Of a stretch of 64,000 nucleotides of DNA, positions 39,821 to 51,011 are shown one piece after another. Both the position numbers and the translations under genes were made by a program. The notes under the pieces were generated by a model. It searched no databases. It was given only the letters and a program-made list of their open reading frames with translations, and was not told where the DNA came from. Numbering within the stretch: position 1 is the first letter of the stretch; every line of letters starts with the position of its first letter. The stretch is from Hyperoodon ampullatus (Eukaryota; Chordata; Mammalia; Artiodactyla; Ziphiidae), in the NCBI GenBank assembly GCA_949752795.1, contig OX457061.1, positions 28,896,425 through 28,960,424 of the forward strand, written 5' to 3'.

Positions 39821-41286
39821 GGAACAGGATTGAAAGCCCAGAGATAAACCCACGCACATATGGTCAACTTATCTTTGATAAAGGAGGCAGGAATGTACAG
39901 TGGAGAAAGGACAGCCTCTTCAATAAGTGGTGCTGGGAAAACTGGACAGGGACATGTAAAAGTATGAGATTAGATCATTCCCTAACACCATACACAAAAA
40001 TAAGCTCAAAATGGATTAAAGACCTAAATGTAAGGCCAGAAACTATCAAACTCTTAGAGGAAAACATAGGCAGAACACTCTATGACATAAATCACAGCAA
40101 GATCCTTTTGGACCCACCTCCTAGAGAAATGGAAATAAAAACAAAGATAAACAAATGGGACCTAATGAAACTTCAAAGCTTTTGCACAGCAAAGGAAACC
40201 ATAAACAAGACCAAAAGACAACCCTCAGAATGGGAGAAAATATTTGCAAATGAAGCAACTGACAAAGGATTAATCTCCAAAATTTATAAACAGCTCATGC
40301 AGCTCAATAGCAAAAAACAAACAACCCAATCCAAAAATGGGCAGAAGACTTAAATAGGCATTTCTCCAAAGAAGATATACAGACTGCCAACAAACACATG
40401 AAAGAATGCTCAGCATCATTAATCATTAGAGAAATGCAAATCAAAACTACAATGAGATATCATCTCACACCAGTCAGAATGGCCATCATCAAGAAATCTA
40501 GAAACAATAAATGCTGGAGAGGGTGTGGAGAAAAGGGAACACTCTTGCACTGCTGGTGGGAATGTGAATTGGTACAGCCACTATGGAGAACAGTATGGAG
40601 GTTCCTTAAAAAACTACAAATAGAACTATCATATGACCCAGCAATCCCACTACTGGCCATATACCCTGAGAAAACCATAATTCAAAAAGAGACATGTACC
40701 AAAATGTTCACTGCAGCTCTATTCACAATAGCCCGGAGCTGGAAACAACCTAAGTGTCCATCATCGGATGAATGGATAAAGAAGATGTGGCACATATATA
40801 CAATGGAATATTACTCAGCCATAAAAAGAAACGAAACTGAGCTATTTGTAATGAGGTGGATAGACCTAGAGTCTGTCATACAGAGTGAAGTAAGTCAGAA
40901 AGAGAAAGACAAATACCATATGCTAACACATATATATGGAATTTTAAAAAAATGTCATGAAGAACCTAGGGGTAAAACGGGAATAAAGACACAGACCTAC
41001 TTGAGAATGGACTTGAGGATATGGGGAGGGGGAAGGGTAAGCTGTGACAAAGCGAAAGAGAGGCATGGACATATATACACTACCGAACGTAAGGTAGATA
41101 GCTAGTGGGAAGCAGCCGCAGAGCACAGGGAGATCAGCTCGGTGCTTTGTGACCGCCTGGAGGGGTGGGATGGGGAGGGTGGGAGGGAGGGAGATGCATG
41201 AGGGAAGGGATGTGGGAACAGATGTATATGTATGACTGATTCACTTTGTTATAAAGCAGAAACTAATAAAAAATAAAAATTAAAAA
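39821..41286 (+). mobile_element. Young 5'-truncated L1 with near-intact ORF2 C-terminus
   Basis: A 1,466-bp L1 insert has the perfect 16-bp duplication AAAATAGGCATTGCTT (39805-39820 and 41287-41302). ORF2 is readable in two frames: 39964-40353 (130 codons), then after a frameshift 40398-41105 (235 codons). The second frame carries the C-terminal zinc-knuckle-like motif [18 protein letters not shown] (C-x3-C-x7-H-x4-C intact) and [16 protein letters not shown]. The 3' UTR includes a GGGAGGG-rich patch (about 41160-41200) and ends in an A-rich tail. The low damage and clean duplication suggest a relatively recent insertion. It has no 5' UTR, ORF1, endonuclease or RT domain, so it is dead on arrival. 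Confidence 0.95.
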
Positions 41287-41302
41287 AAAATAGGCATTGC
41301 TT

Positions 41303-44300
41303 TCCATTTTCAATATGGCTGTTTACAGAGCAATAACAATAATTTTAAAAGCTGATATACATGTATAGTCATATATTGCTTTTGTATTTTATGTATACTT
41401 TTAGGTTGTCTACTTGATAAAATATTTCTTGGGATTAAGAATTCTTCTTTATACACTAATTATGGTTTACTGTGCAAACTAATTATACAACCGTAAGTAT
41501 ATATTTTACACTTAGAATATATTTTGGAGATTCTTGTTATTTTTAGAATATATAATGAAAATAATACCATATCTGAGTTGAAGAAGTTATACTTTTTTAG
41601 AGCACTTTTTCATATTGATATATAATATTTTTGAAGCTTTTGTTTATAAATATGTCCTAATAGTCCATAAACACAGAATTGATATTTTATTTGCTGTAAA
41701 TTTACCTAGCAAAAAAACGTTAATGAACACTTATTATTTTGTTTTTGTTTTTCTACTCAGCAAGCAAAACTTCGTATTACTGTTAGATAATTTCCCATTG
41801 TATATTTTCTTACAAACTTCAGTGGAGGCAGATATGTCTATTTTCAGTATAGCAGCTAAAAGAGGGCAGGATTTCTAGACCTGTTACTACTCATTCAGAG
41901 ATCAAAAATGTGAACCACCATGGTCAATCAAATGCTCTTAACTCTATCCTTGAATGTGGAATAAGTGAAGGGGTAACTAGAATTTACTCATGATGTAGCA
42001 ACAATGATGTCCACAGGTGCTGACAGGGTCCTGCAGCTTCTGAAGCATCCTAACTAGACTCACTGATAAAACATAATCATTGCATCTTTATTTTCTGTTA
42101 ACTCATTGATTAAGACTGATATTCTATATCTAAGTATTCAATAGTCTTTCAAATACATTTCTCCTTTTTTTCTTAATGATTCCATCATCACTTTTCTGTT
42201 GCATACCAAGGATTCAGATCAAAACCAACGATGCATAAAGACACCAAATCCTCCACAAAGAACGACAATCCATATTTAGTTGTCAAACTCAGTGGAGAAA
42301 TAAGGATGTAAATGTTGCATTCAAAGTCTTTGATGGAAATCTGGCAGTTCATGTAAAATAAGGCTGAAATGGCTAATTAAATGAGTATCTATGATAACCT
42401 AGTATCAAATGTCCATAGAAGTCAAAGCTTTAGGGAAATATATTTATGTTGTAATCATTTAGGATAAAGAATATGAATAATTCAAGGATCATTGGGAAGT
42501 ATGGGTATCTCTGAATTGAAAATAAAATAACTGACCAGATCAAATACCTAGGGTGAAATTAAAGGGCTTTCTATAAACATACTTAAATTCCCTGATCTCT
42601 TTTAGCTGCAAGCCTAAAATAGCTAAGAACAAACCTTTAAATTTGATCAGAGGAATTGCCAAATTGTAATTTCAGAAGGATGTAAAACCTTACCTGTTGC
42701 TATAGGAAAAGTCAGCTAAAGTTATGTAAGGAAAACTGGAATGAGGATGTCTGATGACATCGGGACAACCTGAGTTCCCTAATGCCCTGTCCAACACTGA
42801 GCCTTCCTTGTCCACTGAAGTCTCTTCTCTTTTGTGCATTGAGACTTTCATCCCTGCTTTACAATGTTGCTATTTTCTTGCCTCAGGTCATTCTGTTGCA
42901 AAAACAATACAGTTCCACTTGTGCTTCCCTACACTGTCTTCAGAACCATAAATAGTTAGGTCCAAGTGTGTCCTAAGGAGGAAAAAGATAACAAAACAAA
43001 CATAAGGCAGGTTCTCTAGGAGCATGTGAGATATGAGAGTTCTCTATTAATGCTGGAGAAACATAACTGTAGTTGCACTCATCAAGTTTTCAAAGTTCTA
43101 TGGATAATGGATTGTTTCATTCTAATAGTTTGTACATAAACAGAGGGTTGTCTCAAAGGTGACCCACACTAAAAACTGTGAGATCCTCAAATGTCCTTGC
43201 AGTAGTGTAGAAAGAAAAATCAAAATATTGGGGGAGTTAAAAATACTGAGTGAATTTACCTTGTGTTCAGCTTATGCAACCTCTATTTAAAATACACAAG
43301 GGGAAAGAAATCAATCACTCAGGGCTTGAGTGGACAACCAGCAACTTTGAAAATTACTTTAGTTATAAAGTGAAATGCTATAATGATTGACCTAAATGAT
43401 TGAATGCTTTAATTTCAATGGGATGGTAATAGATACAGGGTGGAAAAAAACAATCACTGATACTTTGTTGTCAGAGGCTGTGTGACTCTAGTTACCACAT
43501 GGGAATAGGGATGATGTAAAAATCATGACCTGACTTAGAGGGAATTTGGATGGTGGATACTTAATCATATATTTCTGTGTTATATTCAATCATGTACCTC
43601 ATTCCCATATCTGCACATTTTATTTTTTCCTGATTTGCACTCTTTCTGTAGTCATGAAACCATGTTTGCCTCTTCTACTGCTGTAGTTACAGATTGAAAC
43701 ATTTATGACAAACAATCCTGGTCTCTCGTATTACTTGCAGGTACAAGCTTAACGATCCTGGCTTCTTAGCTGGCTGTTCTGAGCTCCTCAACTCCTTCCC
43801 CAAGGCTTTTTCTCCTTTGATACAAGACACCATATAGCCCTGTTTGAAATCAGCCTGGTACAACCAAAAATGGGGAGGAGATAAAACTTCATGGGGAAAT
43901 ATTTGATGAATTAGAGACTGAAGTCAGTGGATAAATTCTTTCCCCCACCTACTCTAATGGACTACCCTGTGATGGAGTTTATATGGTTTCTTGAAAGACA
44001 TGATGGAATTAGTCAGTTAGACATCTCAGCAGTCACCTGTAATGTAACCCTGCATAGGCTTTCCTGCCTTTCTCATTTTTCTTTTTTTGTCCTTTACACC
44101 TACTCATTCAATTATACTCCCTAATGAAGTAATAATATACAAACCTCCTGATTCATACACTGTTTTTTGAGGTTATATTAAGAGAGTTGCACAAAAATCA
44201 AGATGGGATTCTGGAGCTCCAAATTGGTCTGATGGCAGTAAGGATCCCACTGCTGGTAGAGAGTATGAGGCAATAACAATCAACAGCAGTTGTGACAACG

Positions 44301-45140
44301 GCAGTGATACCAAATTACTAAAGTCGTCCTTTTTGGTTTATTAGAATGAAGTAGATGGAACGTAAGAAATAGAAGTATGATGGCTATGACATTAAATGGT
44401 ACTTGGAAAATTATAGTAATTGTTAGATTGGGGTAGTCTTATTTCTTTTAAATCCACTGATAACCTTGAAAACTATAATGATATGGTCAGGGAAGCCAGC
44501 AACGAATGCAATGCACAGAGACACTGGCAGACACAGGGAAGCCTAGATTCAAAATTATGACTAAGTTCTAATTTTAATGATGCCATATCTGCAAATAAGA
44601 GCAATGTCAGAAAACTGTAGGGTCCTGAGAAACATATGGGGACATTTGGAGAGATGAACCTAAGAATACTGTGTCTCCAGACTGCCCTGCGAAAAGAAAC
44701 CTCCAGGATAACCGTGCAATGAACTCACCTGAGGAAAACACCACATCATAGAAAGTTGATTCCCCTTAAGATCTGCTCTCGTTACACTCATGGCCCCTAG
44801 GCTGATTATCAAGAACAGGTCTCTTCTCAGCCTATGTGCCAAAGGAATTGTAAAAACCAGGGGGAACATGTATGAAAGTGGATCTTGAGAGTTTTGGTCT
44901 GTGAGAACAGAATATAAGACTGGATATGGGCACTCAACTCTCTCTACAAAGGGGAGTCTATTATAATAGTTTGTAGCAATAGATCTTTCTAAAGATTACA
45001 ATATATAAATATAAAATATTTCCCTGGTTCTTTTCCAAAGGGGCCTGAGGTCATTTTCTATATATGTCATAGGGAAAGGGAGATACTCAGACTTTCTGAG
45101 GACCGTTTTATGATATCTGACACTTGAGTCACTTAATGTG
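41303..45140. other. No gene recognised in 3.8 kb
   Basis: Longest frames are under 90 codons and unsupported. The stretch 43740-44160 and that at 44600-44900 are less AT-rich, but no exon, LTR or retrocopy can be identified. Confidence 0.5.
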
Positions 45141-45149
45141 AAATATCTT

Positions 45150-45360
45150 CATCATAATGATAACTACATTTATTGTATGTCATTTACTTACTAGACAGAA
45201 ATAAACAGTACCTTTAATTTTTCAACAAAACTTGTATTTAGGCATCATTGTCTCTACCCTGAGGATCAAGAAATTGAGTCTCAGAGAAATTAAATAACTT
45301 TACTAAAAAAATGATACCACTCTAAGCCTCGGAGCCAGATTCAGTTTCCTTAAATCCAAT
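45150..45360 (+). mobile_element. MIR-family remnant
   Basis: 'catttactt', 'caagaaattgagtctcagag' and 'aaattaaataactttactaa' follow the MIR layout around the GAGGCACAGAG block. Confidence 0.55.
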
Positions 45361-45540
45361 TGTGCACTCTTTCATTATCATTACATAATCATATCATGTT
45401 AAAATATTATTTTAATATTTTTCATTATTAAAGAAATACATTCTCATGATTGAAAATAGAAAGAATAAAGAATAGCAAAAGAACACAAAAATCCACTCTT
45501 GACTGCATAACTTAACAAGTTATCTATAAGACCACTAGCA

Positions 45541-45889
45541 CTGGGACTTTCCTGGTGGCGCAATGGTTAGGAGTCTGCCTGCCAATGCAGGGGATACGGG
45601 TTTGAGCCCTGGTCTGGGAGCATACCACATGCCACAGAGTGACTGGGCCCATGTGCCACAACTACTGAGCCTGCACTCTAGAGACCGTGAGCCACAACTA
45701 CTGAGCCCAGTGCCACAACTACTGAAGCCCGCATGCCTAGAGCCTGTGCTCTGCAACAAGAGAAGCCACCCCAATGAGAAGCCTGTGCACCACAACAACG
45801 AGCAGTCCCAGCTCGCCCCAACTAGAGAAAGCCTGCACACAGTAACGAAGACCCAAAGCAGCCAAAAATAAATTAAAACATTAAAAAAA
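45541..45889 (+). mobile_element. CHR-type SINE (long form)
   Basis: Head GGGACTTTCCTGGTGGCGCA, repeated 'ccacaactactgagcc' units in the body, and an A-rich tail. The target-site duplication AAGACCACTAGCA is perfect (45528-45540 and 45890-45902). Confidence 0.96.
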
Positions 45890-46378
45890 AAGACCACTAG
45901 CATTATGAAATCAAAAAATCTCACAAAAAGCAGCAACAATATCAACAATAACAGTAACAAATGCATCAAGAAGTCTGAGGGTACAATCATAGATACACAA
46001 AAAGATGTCTTAATTTCTCATGGGTCATAAGATGTTTCATTGTCCAAAGCTCACTACTCAATATGCTCTCAAATGTCAGGGAAAAATTATCAATAGGAAG
46101 GCAAGTGCCAAAGATTTGGTACCATTTTTTTATTATCTCAATGTCATAATAAAAGCTGATCACAAGTTGTTTCTTAACAAGTTGCATACTATCAACTGCA
46201 ATGAAGAGACTCCCATCTGCAGGATGACCTCTGACCTTCTGGAAAAATTGTTGAATTATATCTACCTGACAAAAATCAAGCCTTAGTTTCCCAATTCAAG
46301 ATAATTAGATATGGTATCACAATGTGAGAATTTGGGTGGTTGATAATAGATCTACTCTGTTTATCCATTTATGTCTTT

Positions 46379-46604
46379 CCAGGGTTTGAGCCCTGGTCTG
46401 GGAAGATCCCACATGCCACGGAGCAATGAAGCCTGCTAGCCACAACTACTGAGCCTTCGCATCTGGAGCCTGTGCTCCACAACAAGAGAGGCCGCAACAG
46501 TGAGAGGCCCACGCACCGCGATGAAAAGTGGCCCCCGCTTGCCGCAACTAGAGAAAGCCCACGCACAGAAACGAAGACCCAACACAGCCAAAAATAAATA
46601 AATA
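46379..46604 (+). mobile_element. CHR-type SINE lacking its 5' end
   Basis: The match begins inside the B-box region (GGTTTGAGCCCTGGTCTGGG) and runs to the AAATAAATAAA tail. The tRNA head is absent. No certain target-site duplication. Truncation on insertion or later deletion are both possible. Confidence 0.88.
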
Positions 46605-46633
46605 AAGAAAGAAAGAAAGAAAGAAAGAAAGAA
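46603..46633. repeat. (GAAA)n microsatellite from the SINE tail
   Basis: About seven GAAA units directly continue the SINE A-rich tail. Confidence 0.9.
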
Positions 46634-46656
46634 TCAGATTTATATTAAAAAAAGAA

Positions 46657-47678
46657 AGAAAGCAAGAAATGGGACCCCGTTAAACTTAAAAGCTTTTGCA
46701 CAGCAAAAGAAACCATAAACAAAACAAAAAGACAAACTACAGAATGGGAGAAAATATTTGCAAATGATGTGACTGGCAAGGGGTCAATTTTCAAAATATA
46801 CAAACAGCTCATACAGCTCAATATCAAAAAACAAACAACCCTATCAAAAAGTGGGCACAAGACCTAAATAGACAAATCTCTGAAGAAGACATACAGATTG
46901 CCAACAGGCACATGAAAGGATGCTCAATATTAAGTCTCACCACACATAGGTCAGAATAGCCATCATTAAAAAGTCTACAAATAATAAATGCTAGACAGGT
47001 TGTGGAGAAAAGGGAACCCTCCTTCACTATTGGTGGGAATGTAAATTGGTGCAGCCACTATGGAGAACAGTACGGAGGTTCCTTAAAAACCTAAAAACAG
47101 AGTTACCATATGATCCAGCAATCCCACTCCTGGGCATATATTGCAAAAAGACAAAAACTCTAATTTAAAAAGATACGTGCACCCCATTGTTCATAGTAGC
47201 ACTATTTACTATGTCCAAGACAAGGAAGCAACCTAAATGTCCATTGACAGATGAATGGATAAAGAATATGTGGTGTATATACAATGGAATATCACTTGGC
47301 CATAATAAAAGAATGAAATAATGCCATTTGCAGCAACATGGATGGACCTAAAGATTATCATACTAAATGAAGTAAATCAGACAGAGAAAGAAAAATATCA
47401 AATAATATCTCATATATGGAATCTAAAAAGAATGATACAAATGAAATAATTTATAAAACAGAAATAGACTCACAGATATTGAAAACAAATTTACGGTTAC
47501 CGAAGGAGAAAGGTGGGGAGGGATAAAAATTAGGAGTTTGGGATTAACAGATACACACTTCAATGTATAAAACAGATCAACAACAAGGACCTACTGTATA
47601 ACAGAAGGAACTATGTAACTACTTTGTACATCTCAAACTAACACAACACTGTAAGTTAACTATAGTTCAATTAAAAAA
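46657..47678 (+). mobile_element. L1 3' end, 5'-truncated
   Basis: From 'aaatgggaccccgttaaact' through the decayed cysteine-motif region to 'taactatagttcaattaaaa', this is the last kilobase of an L1 with stops and a small deletion near 46930. The 13-mer ATTAAAAAAAGAA occurs at both edges (46644-46656 and 47670-47682). It is low-complexity and partly L1 sequence, so the duplication is not secure. Confidence 0.9.
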
Positions 47679-47909
47679 AGAAGATACATAAAAAAATGTC
47701 AAAACATTTTTTAAAAGGTATTGAGGGATAACTGCTCAACAGTTAAATACAACACAGATTTCTAATAGTTCAAAATGTGAAACCTGGACTATACTGGTCA
47801 GATAGAGAAGAGAACCGAAATAGAAAATTATGCATATATGTGTGTATATGCCTGTATTACAGAGTGCATTTTTTATTTGCTTATGTATGTGTGTAGGTTT
47901 TCTAAAACA
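47677..47909. repeat. Duplicated block, copy 1
   Basis: From AAGAAGATACATAAAAAAAT to TTTTCTAAAACA this block is almost identical to 50777-51011. Differences are a few bases and short indels (for example an 8-base GGTTCATA only in copy 2). It starts directly at the 3' end of an L1. No coding frame of note and no repeat family recognised. Confidence 0.93.
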
Positions 47910-49463
47910 AACCTCCATTATGCAAAAAGCATAGTTTGATAGTTTAAAAAAATTCTCATACAATTCAAATGCTTAGACAGTTTTATATTCTCAAAAGAAA
48001 AAAAAATTGTAAACTCTGTGAAACAGGTATCAAGAGCTAAAAAAACAAGACAGATAAACCAGGAAGAAAAAATAATAAAAGAAAATAAAGAAAAACTCCA
48101 TTTAAGAATTCAAGACTGGAAGTGTACCTGCTAAATATCCCTGGGGGAACTTAAAAGACTAACACTGTAGAACCACTGCATCAGACATAGCAACCGATTT
48201 CCATATTAAATAGTTAAGATATTTAAGTTGTAAGTAAAACTCTAAACAAAAAAATAGTCTATAAAAACAAGCCTTAACTAGATAACTCAGAAGGTTTTAC
48301 TGTAAAAATTTTGACGTATATAATTAAAATCAATTCAGTATTTCAAATATTAATAGGTAACAGTACGTTTCAAGAAAAAACAATACACAATGGAAATAAG
48401 GCCATTTTGATAAAATATCTAAGGCATACTGAACCTCAATTGAACATAAATCTTTAAACAGTAAGAACACAAAATACACGTAGTGAATGTTTAGGGACCA
48501 AAGGAAAAACTGACAGGAATACAATGGTGCCATTCTTTAACAATATGACTTCCATCAGAACAAATGAAGGAGTAAATAAAAATAATATCTAGAACAGATG
48601 TGATAAATCCCCATGAACTCTGGGACTAAACAGGTAAAGGAGGTGTGTGAAATGATCTTGCATAAAGAAACAGAAACTACAAGGGCTGTGATGAAGACAG
48701 AATGATGGCTTCAAATGGTATGCTTTTAAAAAATTAGAAGGAAACGTTGTACTGCAAAGACAAAATGCTTCTGTCCAGGTGGTTATTTAAGTTACATAAG
48801 CTTATAACGTTTCTATGCTCCCTCTGAAGTAAAATTCACTAAACCCATAAAGGTATATAGATAACTGCTCACATCTATGGTCATAATATGATAAAGCTGG
48901 CAATTCATATTATACATGCACATGTAACTGACAGAAATGAAAAAACATCACTATGCTAAATAACACTTCAGCCAAATAAGAGCTTAGAAACTGCAGTTTC
49001 AGCATATCTTCATTTTTTTTCCCTCTTTAGAATTAGTAAGAAATATGTGACTGCTGGGAAGAAAGAGGTGCAATGACAGATGTAAACAACTAGGGCCAAT
49101 TTTTTTCTCAGAAGAAGCCTAAGCCCTTGAATTGCACACATGATTAGGGGTGCACAATATGACACTCAGGCATATCCACCTCCCTGAAGTAAAAATACAC
49201 TCCCTCTGGGAGATGTAAATACATAAGCAACTTATTTAAAATATCCCAGTAGAAGAGCAGAGCTCAGGTTCTTCACAGGGTTACCCTTAAGTACTTCCTT
49301 TCACGCCATCCTCCCTCTCTTCTTATGGCCTCAGACTACTAATCCCTTAAACCTAATCTTTTGAGTTTCAGAAGAGCGGGGTGAAACACAACAATTTTCT
49401 GAAAAGATGAGATTATAGTGAAGAGAAATTCATCACAATTCATTAAAACAGATAAGAGTTATT
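47910..49463. other. No gene recognised
   Basis: AT-rich non-coding sequence; no clear repeats. Confidence 0.55.
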
Positions 49464-49475
49464 AAAAGGAATACC

Positions 49476-49823
49476 GGGACTTTCCTGGTGGCACAGTGGT
49501 TAAGAATCTGCCTGCCAATGCACGGGACACAGGTTGGGGCCCTGGTCCGGGAAGATCCTACGTGCCGTGGAGCAACTAAGCCCGTGCGCCACAGCTACTG
49601 AGCCTGCACTCTAGAGCCCATGACTACTGAGCCCAACTACTGAGCCCATTTAACACAACTACTGAAGCCCGTGTTCCTAGAGCCCATGCTCCACAACAAA
49701 GAGAAGCCACCGTAATGAGAAGCCCGCGCACTGCAACGAAGAGTAGCCCCCGCTTGCCACAACTAGAGAAAGCCTGCATGCAGCAATGAAGACCCAACCC
49801 AGACAAAAATAAATAAATTTAAA
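49476..49823 (+). mobile_element. CHR-type SINE (long form)
   Basis: Head GGGACTTTCCTGGTGGCACA, long body and AAATAAATAAAT tail. The target-site duplication AAAAGGAATACC is perfect (49464-49475 and 49824-49835). Confidence 0.96.
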
Positions 49824-49835
49824 AAAAGGAATACC

Positions 49836-50533
49836 TATTATAGAACATTAATAAAATACATACTAAGTGAAACAAATACACAGAGTAAGAATTTTAGCAT
49901 CTATCCCTGATTTTATGTATGTATTCATAATAACTGCATAAATATAATTGTACATAGTAAAAATAAGTCTACACAGCACTAGAGAAACTTATTAAGTTTA
50001 GGAAAAATTTTACCCCTCCACATACTATAATTTAACGTTGATCATTATTCAATAAATAATTATAGACATTGGTAGTTCTAGCTAATGTACTCCTTATATT
50101 AGAAGTCTGAATTTATGACTAAAAATAAATTACAAGTTTTGCACATAACATGATTACCTAGGAAATGTAAGAAAATCAGCTGGGAAAAAAGTCATTTAAG
50201 GTGTGAGAGATCATTTAATTACTTAATAGGTAAATATAGAAAAACTTATAAACGTCTTATATATTTGCAGTGCCCCCTAAGAGATGGAAATAGAAAAATG
50301 AGACCACATTCATAATGACAAGAAAAATATAAAATATATATGCATACATTACACTATAGTTACTGATATATTACTGACATAGTGAAGAGAATTAAAAAAT
50401 TGAATAAAGAAGCCTGTTCTTGATTAAGAAGGACAAATATAATAAAATATCAATAAAATTATACATATAATATAAACACATAAAAAATGTAATTCCAAGA
50501 GAAATTTTTAAAAAAACTTTGGAACTTGATATT
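49836..50533. other. No gene recognised
   Basis: Very AT-rich sequence, frames short, no repeat identified. Confidence 0.55.
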
Positions 50534-50546
50534 AAGAAGATACATA

Positions 50547-50777
50547 GGGCTTCCCTAGTGGCGCAGTGGTTGAGAGTCCGCCTGCCAATGCAGGGGACAC
50601 AGGTTCATGCCCCGGTCCGGGAAGATCCCACGTGCCGCGAAGCGGCTGGGCCCGTGAGCCATGGCCGCTGAGCCTGCGCGTCCGGAGCCTGTGCTCCGCG
50701 ACAGGAGAGGCCACAAGAGTGAGAGGCCCGCGTACAGCGAGAGGCCCGCGTACAGCAAAAAAAAAAAAAAAAAAAAA
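50547..50777 (+). mobile_element. CHR-type SINE (short form) with duplicated 3' end
   Basis: Head GGGCTTCCCTAGTGGCGCAG, full short body and pure A-tail. The target-site duplication AAGAAGATACATA is perfect (50534-50546 and 50778-50790). The last 18 bases before the tail (GAGAGGCCCGCGTACAGC) occur twice in tandem, not seen in the other short copies here. Confidence 0.97.
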
Positions 50778-51011
50778 AAGAAGATACATAAAAAAATGTC
50801 AAAACATTTTTTAAAAGGTATTGAGAGATAAGGTTCATACTGCTCAACAGTTAAATACAACACAGATTTCTAATAGTTCAAAATGCGAAACCTGGACTAT
50901 ACTGGTCAGATAGAGAACTGAAATAGAAAATTATGCATATATGTGTGTATATGCCTGTATTAGAGAGTGCGTTTTTTATTTGCTTATGTATGTGTGTAGG
51001 TTTTCTAAAAC
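50777..51011. repeat. Duplicated block, copy 2
   Basis: Near-identical to 47677-47909, same orientation, 3.1 kb away. Its left edge coincides with the 3' target-site duplication of the SINE at 50547-50777. Beyond 51011 the two loci diverge completely. Confidence 0.93.

Noticed and set aside
40398..41105. 235-codon frame as a possible host gene
   Set aside because: It is the C-terminal part of L1 ORF2 with the family's cysteine motif, inside a 5'-truncated insertion with a target-site duplication.
45535..45990. 151-codon minus-strand frame
   Set aside because: It is antisense through a CHR SINE and its A-tail; not a gene.
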